Assembly (NCBI GenBank): GCA_963853835.1
Contig: OY970825.1
Coordinates: 32,809,670 to 32,873,669 of the forward strand
Direction: 5' to 3'
DNA: 64,000 nucleotides
From: Calendula officinalis
Taxonomy: Eukaryota > Streptophyta > Magnoliopsida > Asterales > Asteraceae
Made by a program: the position numbers and the translations under genes. This document shows positions 1-11,708 of this stretch, piece by piece (position 1 is the first letter of the stretch; each line of letters opens with the position of its first letter). The notes under the pieces are model-generated. The model saw only the letters and a program-made list of their open reading frames with translations. It had not been told where the DNA came from and made no database searches.

Positions 1-348
1 TGTCAAAACTGAAAGGTTGACGTTTGAATTGAATCTAATAAACTGAAATTATTTAAAAGTGATATGATTGACATACTTAATTAGTTAATTTATACGCCTA
101 AAAATCAACTTAAGAGTATATGATGATAATATATGACAAAATGGAGGGTTAAAGAAAATTAGATGGCATATTTTAAGTGTATGCATTTTTTTAAGGTATT
201 GCCATTATAAGGACTCGCCGTGGTGGCCGAGCATATGCTCGTGATATACACGACTTAACTCTTGTCGTGACCGTTTTTGAACTTTTTCTTTGGTGATATG
301 TTAAATTTTTACACAGTGAGGGATCGAAGAAAAGGAAAAAAAACATAC

Positions 349-1108
349 CACATATGCTTGAGAAAAAATCCGAGCAATCGGTAACAAGATCATCAAAAGA
401 GGGAATATAACCCTGAATTCCAGAAGATTTCCCCTGGCCTTGATTATCAATTCCATAAACTGCAAATCCTGCCTTCACAAGCCTTAATGCAGCTCCTGTT
501 CACATCCATCATAATTATAATCCAATCATTACAAAAACAGAGTAAGTCAAACCTAGTAATTTTGACCCTCGAAATTAATCCGCAATAGCCTTAATTTTGG
601 AACTCCAAATCACATGTACTTTAAGTTATTTCCGGTAACCTTATTATAGACTTGAGTTTTTAAGGATGAACCAAGACAATCTTTCATTGATTTTGACTTT
701 ACAAGTAAACAGTTTGACTTCAAAAGTAAACTGACCTTTCATGGAGACACTGCATTCCATCCCATATCCATGATTAAGAAAGATTAAGGCTCTTGGTTCA
801 GCATCAATTGGCAACCATCGACACGTAAAAAGAGATAACCCTTTCGAATTTACGTTAAATTCCTGATAAATTTCAAACAACATGATTTTAAGTCACAGAT
901 TTTCATGCATATTCATAGGAATGACCAAAAACAGAGCATTGATTAAAAACCAATTTTTATGAATTACCTCTTCATATTTAAAATTTGAAGCTTCAGTCGC
1001 CTGACAATAAACAAACATAATAAAACCCAGAAATAAAAAACTCAATTAATCAAGAAAAAAAAACAAAACTTTATCGAAAAACAGAAGCGGTGAGAACAGA
1101 CATACCAT
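349..1108 (-). CDS. Monoacylglycerol lipase / caffeoylshikimate esterase-like alpha/beta hydrolase, 5' part
   Basis: Four exons read leftwards: 1108-1106 (the ATG alone), 1000-968, 862-736 and 495-349, all with GT-AG borders and matching phases. The start codon stands directly before the first intron, so translation begins MATEASNFKYEE and not at the later ATG at 883, which lies in an intron. The product has the family signature: KGLSLFTCRWLP, then the oxyanion-loop region NHGYGMECS, then AGFAVYGIDNQGQGKS. The catalytic GxSxG nucleophile exon should follow but is not found in 1-348, which is read as intron, so the rest lies beyond the left edge. Enzymes of this family hydrolyse monoacylglycerols or related acyl esters, and some act on caffeoyl shikimate in lignin synthesis. 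Which substrate applies here cannot be told. Family assignment is firm; integrity of the gene is unknown. Confidence 0.85.
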
Positions 1109-1327
1109 GAAACAGAGTGTTGTTAATCTCTGTGAATATCACAAGCTTTGGATTGTTCCTGAGATTATGGAGATTGAGATATGGTATAACAAAAGTTCGT
1201 TGTAATGAAATTGGGAAAATTAAATTCAAAAAAATTAATTAATTTTTTTTGTGAAGATCGAATGTGGAGCGAGTTTTAGAATTTGAGATAATGATATGTG
1301 CGTGTGGAGTAAGAGACGTGATCTCTG

Positions 1328-1335
1328 TTTATATT
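1328..1335 (-). promoter_or_regulatory. Putative TATA box of the hydrolase gene
   Basis: The minus strand reads AATATAAA here, about 220 bases upstream of the ATG at 1108, a reasonable distance for a plant 5' UTR. Position and motif are the only support. Confidence 0.35.
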
Positions 1336-2047
1336 GAGGATTGTATCTTGGATTTAGCAAGTGGATTTTTATTTATTTATTTATAATTTATCTGTTTGTT
1401 TGTTAGTCATAAAAATTCAGCTTTTTTAAGGGTATTGTCAATTGTGGAAGCCATAACGAAAAAATCAAGCGAATATATAGCTATTAAATAAAAAAGTAAT
1501 CTGAAATTGCAATTCGATAAATGATCACGTCATATTTAAAAAATGCGTATTATTAGTAAAATATTTTTATACTTTTATTCAATTAATTAATCATTTGGAA
1601 AACAAAATAATATATATATAAAATGTTGACATATCAATCCAATCTTATTTGACGCTTAGTAACAAATATGTATATTTCAATTCATTATTTGGAGGTAAAA
1701 AATACTCTCTCCGATCCATATTTACATCATAGACTGCTCGGTATGAGTCATTCACAACGTGGATATGTCCTAGGTGGCAACCACCACACCGTGCTCCATA
1801 TGAACCCCCTAGGTGTGGTCCAAATTCGTGAAAGGGTAGTGGTCACGGCCACATAGCTTCACGTCTGTGAAGCAGATGATTGTGAGATAGAAAAGTTGAT
1901 CGGGTTGGAGCCTTTTACTTTTTAGACCATAATGTGAGAGGTGTTGTGTTTCCATATAGAGTACGGTGTGATGTTTACTACCTTGATTCATACCAAGGGT
2001 TTATATATTTTTGCAAGTCGAAATGTCGAAGCCTAGATATTATGTGC
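1336..2047. other. AT-rich intergenic region
   Basis: No gene is seen. The short ORFs around 1668-1991 have no recognisable domain. A less AT-rich patch at 1740-1980 may be an old transposon remnant, but no ends could be found. Confidence 0.5.
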
Positions 2048-2049
2048 TA

Positions 2050-2313
2050 CTCCCTCCGTCCCACAAAAAACTTCTCATTTGGTTTTTGCACATGTTTTTA
2101 GGTAATAGTTAGTGGTGGGGTAATTGATAATACTTTTGATTAAAATATAAGGTTAGATTAGAGAGTGAAAGATAGTTAGTGGATATTAGTGGTGGAGTTT
2201 TTAATAATAATAGTTTTTTATTGGGTGGAGCCCACCAAATATGGAAAATGAGAAGTTTTTTGTGGGACAAAAGTTTAGAGTGAAATGGGAAGTTTTTTGT
2301 GGGACGGAGGGAT
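2050..2313. mobile_element. Stowaway-type MITE (Tc1/mariner)
   Basis: The left end CTCCCTCCGTCCCAC and right end GTGGGACGGAGGGAT are inverted repeats with one terminal mismatch. Each is flanked by the dinucleotide TA (2048-2049 and 2314-2315). Length about 264 bp with no coding capacity, as expected for Stowaway MITEs. Confidence 0.88.
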
Positions 2314-2315
2314 TA

Positions 2316-3713
2316 TTTTTTAATGAACTTTTTTTTTTGTTTATTTAGAGAAATGATATTTAGTTTTATTATTTGGCACATAATTCTATCCACTTGATAT
2401 AAATGACATGTGCAATCCACTAGTTCTCTCTCTTAATATTATCATTTGATTTTGACGCATGTCTTCATCTAATGAATATCTCACATTCTAATACACGCGT
2501 GTGTCAGTATATAAACATTACAAAAATCATTTTAAACATCATAATTTTTGTTTTAATTATGTTATACAGTTTATTGTACAATATGTACATTATAGTATTT
2601 AAAGTGATTATATAGTGTTAAAATCACCTTTCAAGTACATTTTTAACGCCTATTAAATTTTCCGTAGTTTTTATCTAATAGCTTGACTTGAAGCAATATC
2701 AATTATGAAACATCAATACCAATAGTGTACAAGTTTTGAATTACAAAATTAGTAGTACATGGATGATTGATCATAAAAAACTAAAACGTAAGGTGTGTCT
2801 TAGCTTACATAGATAGTCGCTCTTGAACACTATTCGCCTATAATTACAAGTAGATACTTACTATGTTGTAAACTAATTATTTTAATTTAGAAACTAATAA
2901 ATAACAGTTATTAAAGATCTGAACTAACAAACGCCAACTAATCAGATCACGATGTACCAAACGAATAGTCCACTCTAATTTTATCCGGTTTCAGTTCGTC
3001 TTGCGCCTGACTAATCTCAAGACAACCATCCGTTTTATGGGGCGTCTAGAGTTTCTGTGCAAAGTTAAACCTCTGTAGCCCCAAGAGGATATTTCTCTTT
3101 TTACTCATATAACCAAATTCAATTACTAGGAAATCATTCTTATGACTATGAAAAGTCCACTTGTTTATAAAAATAAGGCCGTATTAATTCAACTTCTTTA
3201 TAATAATAATAAAGCTGTATCAAATTACACTGTGATGAGTTTACTTAATTGCTCTTTTGGCTTCTGATTCGTTATGGTCAAAATTATGAAAATCGAAACA
3301 CGGTTTCAGTCAAAATCAAATTAGATCGAATTATATGATTAGATGTAAGGATTAATATTCTAATGTAGTGGTGGAAACGCATGCGCAAATAATTTATTGG
3401 ATTTAATAATTCCGAAAATCATTGTTTATTAAAAAGTAGGAGTTCATTGTTGAATCGACGTCGTGTTCTTTGAAGCTTCAAATATAAAATAGTTTCAAAT
3501 ATAAAATATTATAATATGTATTTTTATTATCCACAAATTATGTAATTTCTTTTTGATAACATACTTATATTTGTCCTTATAATTTTGACTATATATCCAT
3601 TATTGATCACCATTAGATAATGATAAAGCACTTACGTAGGGATGAGCAGAAAGAACCGAAAGTGTAGAAATTAATAACTGAACCGGAACTTGAACTGAGC
3701 TCGAGCGTTTGAA
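2316..3713. other. AT-rich intergenic region
   Basis: No coding region or repeat with clear ends was recognised. A motif GTAGGGATGAGCAGAAAGAACCG near 3637 resembles the end of a hAT-type MITE of the kind seen complete at 54303, but no matching right end was found. Confidence 0.45.
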
Positions 3714-4155
3714 TCCACGATCAGGGGCGAAGGTGGGCCAATGACCCCCTCTAATTTCCAGGTTTTTTAAATAAAAAAAATTTAGGGTTTTTTAATTTCC
3801 AGGAGTAACATTTAAATAATTGACCACCCAAATTATAAAAGGAAAAAGGGTTTTACGCGCCTGTAGCCGTCGACCTTGCGTCTTCTCCCGTCGACCTTAC
3901 TCTCAAAACCTCTCAATTTCAATTGCTAAAATTGAAGCTGCTCGTCATCATCCTATCAAGGTAAGCATTTATAATTCAATTTGTGGATCAATAGCATACA
4001 AATTCATTAAGTTTCTATAATTTAAACAAAACGTAGTTATCTTTATTTAATTTGGCCATCAATTAACCTTAAATGATCTTATAATTTGCTATTTTTTATT
4101 TCATTGCTAGTTTTTATTCATTGTTAATTTGTTATCACATTGCTTGTAGAAGGAG

Positions 4156-6892
4156 ATGGACAAATTTGTCATAAGAAAACCGGCTTTTGAGCAAACACCA
4201 ATTCTTGAAGAAAATCCAAAAAGGGTTTGTGAAGAAATTAATTTAAATGGTCTTCCGGCGGATCCTGCAGATAGACGAAGAATATCTAAGTATAATCCTA
4301 ATGATCGTGAGAGAGTTCGAAGAGCATACTTGCAAAGAGGTCCTTGCCAACCTCGTAATCATAACTTTCCTCAAAAATTTATTGGTAAGTCTAAAAGAAG
4401 ATTTAACCCCTCTTGGTTTAATTTATACAAACCGTGGTTCGAATATAGTGTGAAAAAAGATGCTGCGTTTTGTTTATATTGTTATCTATGTGCTGATGGT
4501 ATCGATGAAAGTGGTGATACTTGCTTCTCAAGTGGTGGGTTTGATAATTGGAAAAGGTATGACAAGTTAGAAATTCATGTTGGAGGTGTCAATAGTGCTC
4601 ATAATCAAGCTCGAAGAGCTTGTGAAGATTTGATGAATCCAAATCAACACATTGGTTATTCTTTTGCTAAGCAATCTGAAGAAAACAAAATTCAATATGA
4701 AACTCGATTAATTGCTTCTATTGATTGTGTCCGACTTTGTCTACATCAAGGTTTAGCATTTCGGGGTCATGACGAGAAAAAGGATTCAAATAACCAGGGA
4801 AACTTTAGAGAGTTACTAAAGTTTTTAGCTAAACGCAATGAAGAATTAAAAAAGGTTATCTTGGAAAATGCACCCGGGAATAATAAGTTACATTCTAATA
4901 AAATTCAAATAGATATAACATTTGCTTGTGCTTTTGAAACTACTAAGGCTATTATTGATGATATTGGGGGTAACTTTTTTTCCGTTATGGTTGATGAAAG
5001 TCGTGATGCCTCTTTCAAAGAGCAAATGTCACTTTAGAGAGTTACTAAAGTTTTTAGCTAAACGCAATGAAGAATTAAAAAAGGTTATCTTGGAAAATGC
5101 ACCCGGGAATAATAAGTTACATTCTAATAAAATTCAAATAGACATAACATTTGCTTGTGCTTTTGAAACTACTAAGGCTATTATTGATGATATTGGGGGT
5201 GACTTTTTTTCCATTATGGTTGATGAAAGTCGTGATGCCTCTTTCAAAGAGCAAATGTCACTTGTTCTTCGATATGTCGACAAGAAAGGTAAATATTTTC
5301 TTAGATGGTGTCAATTAATATTTATTTTTGTTAAATGTAACTAATAAATGAACTTCTTTATTTCAGGTTATGTCATTGAACGCTTTCTTGGGATTAGACA
5401 CGTTATTAGTACTACCTCTTTGTCTTTAAAAGAGGCAATCTACACACTACTCGGAGATCATGATCTTAGTGTGTCAAGGATTCGTGGGCAAGGATATGAT
5501 GGAGCGAGCAATATGCGAGGAGAGTTCAATGGTCTCAAAAGCTTAATATTAAGGGATAATAGTTCTGCATATTATGTCCATTGCTTTGCACATCAACTTC
5601 AGTTAGTCCTTGTAGCTGTAGCTAAAGATCATGTGAATATTGTTATGCTTTTCACTATGATTAGTATGTTAGTGAATCTTGTTGGAGGCTCTTGTAAGCG
5701 TAGAGATTTACTTCGAGAGAAACAAGCTGCAAAAATTCTACAAGAATTGGATATTGGTGAAATTGAAAAGGGTAAAGGCTTACACCAAGAATATACTATT
5801 CAGAGAGCAACCGATACAAGATGGGGGTCTCATTATAAGACATTGGTAAACATCGTTATGTTTTCTTTTTATTCTTAATTCCATAGTGTATCATTTAACA
5901 CTTACAATTTTTTTTTTCAGATAAACATTCGTATCTTATTCTCTTCTATTCTTGAAGTACTAGAATTTGTTGTTGAACAAAGTGGGAATGCTGAACAAAA
6001 GGCAGATGCACTTTTATCATTATGTTGGGCACAATCATATGATGGTGTTTTTAGTATTATCTTGATGAAAAAGATTCTTGGTGTTACTAGTGAGTTGTCA
6101 TTAGCATTGCAGAGAAAAGATCAAGATATAGTAAATGCAATGACATTAGTTGGTTTAGCCAAACAAAGGTTAGAAAGTATGAGAAACAATGAGTGGGAAT
6201 CTATGGTCAACGAAATTTCTTTGTTTTGTAACAAGTATGATATTGCTACTCCAAAAATGGACGATGAATATGTAGCTCCGGGTCGATCTCGTCGTGTCTC
6301 TCAAAAAGTGACAAACCTTAATCACTATAAGTCGGAATTATGTAATACTGTGATAGATTGGATTCTACAAGAACTAAATGACAGATTTAATGAGGCCACC
6401 ACAGAATTACTAGGTTGTATGGCTTGCTTGAGCCCTGTTGATTCATTTTCATCTTTCAAGACGGATAAGTTAGTTCGTTTGGCTGAGTTTTATCCTTCAG
6501 ATTTTTCAGAGATAGATCGTGTTGTTCTTCATAACCAACTCGACACATTCTTTTACGACATAACATCTAGCATTGACTTTCTTGATTTAAAGGGAGTTGG
6601 ATGCCTTGCTGCAAAACTAGTCGAGATGAAGAAACACTTTGTTTATCCATTAGTTTATCGACTAATTAAATTGGTTTTGGTTTTACCCATGTCAACCGCT
6701 TCGGTTGAAATGGCATTTTCTGCAATGAAAATCGTGAAGACTCGACTACGCAACAAAATGGGAGATCAGTGGATGAATGATTGCTTGGTTACGTACATTG
6801 AGAAAGATGTGTTTGATAGTGTTGCTGATGAATTAATTGTTAAAAAATTTCAGGGTATGAGACCTCGTCGTTGTCAGTTGCCAAAACAATGA
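4156..6892 (+). pseudogene. hAT transposase (TTF/zf-MYM, DUF4371, C-terminal dimerisation domain), broken
   Basis: The coding sequence runs from ATG 4156 with introns at 5289-5366 and 5846-5920 and ends at 6892. The N-terminal part has the TTF-type zinc-finger region (RFNPSWFNLYKPWFEYS, then FCLYCYLC). The middle has the DUF4371/RNase H-like catalytic core (SVMVDESRD, then GQGYDGASNMRG). The last exon ends in the hAT dimerisation segment (LVLPMSTASVEMAFSAMKI). Such enzymes cut and paste the element in the nucleus. A 229-bp tandem duplication (4803-5260) is not a multiple of three and brings an in-frame stop at 5035-5037, so this copy cannot make full-length transposase unless the duplicate is removed. 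The remaining exons keep open frames, which suggests the damage is recent. Confidence 0.9.
4803..5260. repeat. Tandem duplication of 229 bp inside the hAT transposase exon
   Basis: Positions 4803-5031 recur at 5032-5260 with an exact offset of 229 and about three substitutions by eye (for example at 4974/5203 and 4989/5218). A four-base identity (ACTT) spans both junctions. The unit is 76 codons plus one base, so it shifts the frame. Confidence 0.95.
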
Positions 6893-7040
6893 TAGGTAAT
6901 TATTTATGATTTATCGCACTTAATTTATGTATTGTTTTTTATCGACTTAATATATAGACTTATATTTTGCTATATGTTTATAATTATCTTAAGTTTTGCC
7001 CCCTCATGACATTTTTCCTGGTACCGCCCATGTCCACGAT

Positions 7041-8322
7041 TCTTTATTTTGGTATTAAACGGATTCTGGTTCAGTTGAGTTCAGTGTACCTTAAATGAGT
7101 AAAAATATATGAGAGACTCATTGTGGATTCATTTATGGAAGCCAAGCAACCAAACAAAGAAGTTAAGTTAAGAGCATTAGAACTAGGTAACAAGCGTTCC
7201 CGGTTTCAAATCTAAATTGATCATCATCCGTAATTTCAATAGATAGAATGTGTTTGTATCAATTTGGAGACATCTCAAACACTCCACCGTATATTTTGTT
7301 CACTTGATCTCGGTTCTCGTAGGAGCAACTGAACATTGTCTGAAGCTACTCCTTGTAAGGGGTCGGTTGGTGTTTGGAGGACATATAGAGTTAGGGTTTC
7401 TTCACGGTTCTAAACATTTTGGAGAAATATTAGTGCACGAGCAAGCAAAATCCATTTATTTACTTCGTATACATATACAACATGAAATGGTATAAAAATT
7501 TAAGAAACTTGTATTATGTATCCTTTTAGTTTACTAGAAAGTAATCTTAAATATATGTAAGACTTTAGTTAAGTCCATTCATTTGTATTTGTCGAATTAG
7601 TTACACTGTCACTGTCTTTTCTTTTCTGTCTTTGCTAATATTCATATTTTATCACTCTCAATAGTGAATAAAAGTATAAAATTCACACTGTCAGTTTTGT
7701 CAAATCAGCGCCACCTCAGATCATAATCCAACCGATATTAAACGGACGTAATCATGTCAACAATAGCCCTTCTCTTAAGTTGTTTGGGACCCACCATTAC
7801 AAAATACACACACACAAAATACCCCTTTGGGCCCAGTATCACCCACTGATCCCTCCCCTAATGTCGTCCCCAAACCCACGCAAGAAACCGACGGCTCCAA
7901 CCAATCTAATAGTGTCAACGGGTGGAGGAGGAAAATATTGGAAATCGACGGAATATGACCAATCTTAGTTTTTTCATTGCAGTCTTTTAAGTTCAAGGTC
8001 CACGCTACCTATAATAATATTTTATTCTAAAGTGAATTGCTATTGTTCATCTCTACATTACATGAATAAGTTATTTTTATATAATGTAGTATTATAAATA
8101 TCTTAATTTATAAATATGATATATATTTTTATAAAAACACTACGAATTATAGAGAAATCTCATTTCTTAACATATTAGAAAAGAAATATTCTCCTGTCAA
8201 GTAGGGTGCTGCCCGAGGGTTTTTGTCAACATGTATATACATTTGTGTCCATCTCAAAGCATTATAAACTTACAAACTCATATCAATGGTAATTTTTAAT
8301 GCATAGTGGTAACAAAGCGGAA
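7041..8322. other. Intergenic region without a recognised gene
   Basis: Short ORFs near 7250 and 7780 show no domain. A less AT-rich stretch at 7740-7960 (proline- and glycine-coding in one frame) could be an old exon or gene promoter, but nothing supports a product. Confidence 0.4.
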
Positions 8323-8327
8323 TATTT

Positions 8328-8604
8328 TGATACGAACCAACTAGTAATCGAATGAACAAAGAATAAAAGATAGAATAATCGACCTTCGAGAGGTCGATAA
8401 AGCTCTCCCACGGAATATCAAAACCAATTCATCATATTAAGCATAAGAATTACAGAACCCTAAAGTCCTATTTATAGATCTCTAGATAATATAATTTCCT
8501 AATATAACTGTAACTACTAATCCTTATAAAAAATAAAACATATCTTCTAAATAATAATAATGATCTAATAATAATAACTTAATAATAATAATTGATACGT
8601 ATCA
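8328..8604 (-). repeat. 3' LTR of the non-autonomous element
   Basis: 277 bp, nearly identical to the matching parts of 11709-12202. It keeps the uninterrupted AAATAATAATAATG site into which a MITE inserted in the other LTR. Confidence 0.9.
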
Positions 8605-9344
8605 TTACTCCGCCCCCAAAAAAACACCTTGTCCTCAAGGTGTGTAACTTCTACGATCTTGATTCCGGGATCCCATGTCTTGACTTGTAGATCCATCTTC
8701 CGTGGATCGTAGTTAAACCACAAAATAGTCACAAAAAATTGTCGCCAACATTGACAGATTTTGACCCTTTTGTGATACGATGCATCCTTAGTAAAAAAAC
8801 ATATCAAAAGAGTCACCAACCCAAATTGGAACTAGAAAATTTTGTGAGTCTGAATTCAAGGCCAGAAACACTTGTGTACACAGCGGAGGGAGGCAACTTT
8901 GGCTGATGTTGTGGTTATACAGTTGGCGGCAGCGGTGGGTGCGTCGGAATGGGGTAATGAGTTGGTGGAAGCGATTGCGTATGGGAGGGTGGTGGTGTTG
9001 TGGCAGCGGCCCTCGGCTGTGGAATTGTAGTCACGACTACTGCCTTGATTTTTGGCGGTGAAAAAGATGTGGTTGTTGGCACCGGTGAAGCTGCCGCTTT
9101 TTCTAGGGTTTGGTTTCCATATCGACTTCGAAGGATGTTCATAATTTCCTCATGACGTTGTCGTTCCTCTTCCATAAAATCCCTAAATTTTTTTCCGAAA
9201 TTATCTAACCATTTACCAGTGATGACTTTGTATTGAGTTAGATCCGCCTCAACATCATCAATTGTTCTGTGCATCTTGAATAAACCAATTTCTTTTTTCG
9301 TGAACAGTGCTCGTCGGTGAACGATGCCACCGTGAACAGTAACA
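8605..9344 (-). pseudogene. Gag-like N-terminal fragment and pre-LTR remnant of the non-autonomous element
   Basis: On the minus strand an open frame at about 9271-8915 starts MHRTIDDVEADLTQ and runs through an acidic and basic stretch (FRDFMEEERQRHEEI) into a proline/threonine-rich tail ending PPLPPTV. It resembles the N-terminal leader of a retroelement gag but lacks a zinc knuckle. A second short stretch near 8600-8750 contains THLEDKVFFWG, like sequence often found between pol and the 3' LTR. This suggests that gag-pol was lost by internal deletion, leaving the two edges joined. Confidence 0.55.
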
Positions 9345-9667
9345 CTGTAACACCTCAAAATCTGAACCATTTTTTTTACAACAAATGCGGAAGCGTTTCA
9401 AAATCATATATATAACTTGTTACTCACAAGTTATAAAAAAAACATAAGATATATAATTTTACAAAAGTTAACTTTCCAAAATCGTATTACTTAACATTAC
9501 GGCTCGACATCAAAATCATTTCTTTAAGTCTTGGTCAATCATTCCTAATCTTAATCTCCAAAAGACTCATCCATCTACAACCTGTAAAAGATTCAACATA
9601 GTGGGGGATTAGCACGAAGCTAAGTGATTGAAATTATAACATTTTATATTGTCTAAGTACAACAATC

Positions 9668-9775
9668 TCGATTCACAATCTTCACAGATTCACAACCTTT
9701 ACAGATTCACAATCTTTACAGATTCACAATCTTTACAGATTCACAATCTTTACAGATTCACAATCTCTATCACTT
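9668..9775. repeat. 18-bp tandem repeat inside the solo LTR
   Basis: About six copies of TTCACAATCTTTACAGA or close variants. The same position in the young gypsy LTRs holds an unrelated palindromic minisatellite. Confidence 0.85.
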
Positions 9776-10084
9776 AATCACATATAATGAGAGGTACGAC
9801 GGTTTTGCGGAACCTTACAACTGTTGTGGGCCTAACAACAGCTTACCGATAGCCCTTTACTCATTAGCAATTGTAAAACTTCCTTAAGACACAACAAATA
9901 TGCCAAGGTACAATTACCGTTATCTAACAGTAAACGAAAGCCCAGCCACCCAGTCAAGCTGCCTCTATACTTTTCCATGTGCACATATCATTTTTCATGT
10001 GCACATATCATTCAATTAACACATAGCCAGTTAATTATCATTATACTATTAATACTGGTCCAAAAATAAGGGAGCAGTACGAAC

Positions 10085-10245
10085 GGATCAGCACTAACTA
10101 AATCAGCACTAACTAAATCAGCACTAACTGATCAGCACTAACTGATCAACACTAACTGATCGGCACTAATGGGGTCAGAACTAACTGATCAGCACTAACT
10201 GATCAGCACTAACTGATCATTACTAACGGGGTCAGCACTAACCAC
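10085..10245. repeat. Tandem repeat of GCACTAACTGATCA-type units in the solo LTR
   Basis: About ten imperfect copies of a 14-16 bp unit (AGCACTAACTGATC and variants with AAATC or GGGGTC). Confidence 0.8.
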
Positions 10246-11694
10246 TTTCAATTGCAACCAAAATCATTGCAATTTAAACAATACAAAGGTTATAAATCCA
10301 CTCACATTTGCCAAGTCTCTTTCCACTCAGTTGTCTAATATCACTGAGCCTCTTTTCCATTTCCTGCAATCACAATTAACACCCGAATTAGTAATCATTT
10401 GACCCGAAATGTGTAAAACTGCACAAATACATTATGAAGACATAACAACAAGTGTACTAACTCAAAATCTGCACTACAATCCTGCACATTGACACTTTGA
10501 CTCACGAAAGTCAAACCCGATCAAAACTTACACAGTTGGTCCAATTTAACCATTAACCATTTTCTTGCATACTTATATTTACCAGCTTTAACTTTTAATC
10601 GTCAAACTTGACTCAATGTATAAAGCCACATACATACTAATTCAAATAACAATATGAAATCTTAGTTGGATTATGCAATAAAGTATTTTATATCTATATG
10701 CATGTGTAATATTAGTTAGATAAAATCTAACTTTTTTAAAAACTAAATCCTCTTTTTTTTTTTTGTTTCTTAGTCACATGCTGCACGCAGCTTCTTGATC
10801 ATCGAAAGAAAGCATAAATCTTTATTTTATTTTATTTTTTTCGCAGCAGCAAGATTCCAACTAAAATTTTAAGTTAGCCACTCTAATATGCAATTAAGGA
10901 CCTAAATAACAATATCAAACCTAAGAATATCTTAATTCCAAGATTAGGGCCACACCCATCATCTTCACTAAAATCACCTACCATGGTGATTTTAATCACT
11001 TTCAACAATTAAATGTTCTATAACAAGCATATAAACATACACTTAAACTACTAAACATATAAAAACCATAAAGCTCCATAATTTTTGGCATTATAGATCC
11101 TAGTTCATACGTAGTGAAAGCTTCAAGAACACAACATCAAAGATATAATTTCTTACCTAAAAGCTTGCTCCAAATCTGAATTTATAAGGGTAATGAGTAA
11201 GAATTCAAGTTCCCTTTAACATTTCTATTAGAAAATACCCATTTTCTATATTTTGGGTTCTGGAGTTCGTATAAGAGAAGAAAAGAGGAAAAGAATGACA
11301 AAGTCTTCCATCTCACCACAAACATACACGTACACAACACTTGCACAAATTTTAGTGGACCAAATTTCATTAAACATATAATTATATTTATGTCTGTTTC
11401 AAAGTTAATTTGTTTAAAATACCTATCTAACTCCATTTTTAATAATAAAGATATATTTAGAACTTTGGTTCAAAACTGAATCTAATGATATAAAAATCAT
11501 TAAAATATCTACATATTTTAATTTCAACTAATTTTAACCAATTGATTAAAATAACAATTAATTTAAATAAATTAATAAATAATATTTGTCACTTACCAAA
11601 AGTGATAAAATACTAGGCCGGGTTTAAGGGTGTTACAAACACGTGAACAATACCTTTTTTTTTCTTTTTTTTTTTTGAGACCTAGAATCGAACA

Positions 11695-11706
11695 GCTCTG
11701 ATACCA
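11695..11706 (-). other. Primer binding site (tRNA-iMet type)
   Basis: The minus strand reads TGGTATCAGAGC two bases after the 5' LTR, the standard initiator-methionine tRNA primer site. It fixes the orientation of the 8328-12202 element. Confidence 0.85.
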
Positions 11707-11708
11707 AT

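Larger units (their letters stand above)
3722..7032 (+). mobile_element. hAT-superfamily DNA transposon with intact ends
   Basis: The element starts CAGGGGCG and ends CGCCCATG, imperfect terminal inverted repeats. It is flanked on both sides by the same 8 bp, TCCACGAT (3714-3721 and 7033-7040), the target duplication length of hAT elements. Inside is a zf-MYM/DUF4371-type hAT transposase gene with a 5' UTR intron (donor near 3961, acceptor near 4149) and two coding introns. Length 3.3 kb. Confidence 0.93.
9346..11637. mobile_element. Solo LTR of a Ty3/gypsy (chromovirus) family
   Basis: The sequence starts TGTAACACC and ends GGTGTTACA, and is flanked by the 5-bp duplication AACAC (9341-9345 and 11638-11642). 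Both ends and several inner blocks (GCGGAAGCGTT near the left, ACTAGGC...GGGTGTTACA at the right) match the LTRs of the intact gypsy element at 23462-32735, at clearly lower identity. No internal region remains, so it arose by LTR-LTR recombination. At 2292 bp it is close to the 2204 bp of the younger LTRs. The ORF at 11182-11436 inside it is not a gene. Confidence 0.93.

Noticed and set aside
191..348. Continuation of the hydrolase ORF past residue SSIC
   Set aside because: A GTATGT donor follows the exon at 348, the downstream translation lacks the expected GxSxG region, and it is read as intron.
7775..7996. Possible small gene in a less AT-rich patch on either strand
   Set aside because: Low-complexity Pro/Thr/Gly coding, no domain, no splice or promoter support.
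9668..9775. Regular short repeats considered as a CRISPR-like array
   Set aside because: Units are contiguous without unique spacers and lie inside a plant LTR.
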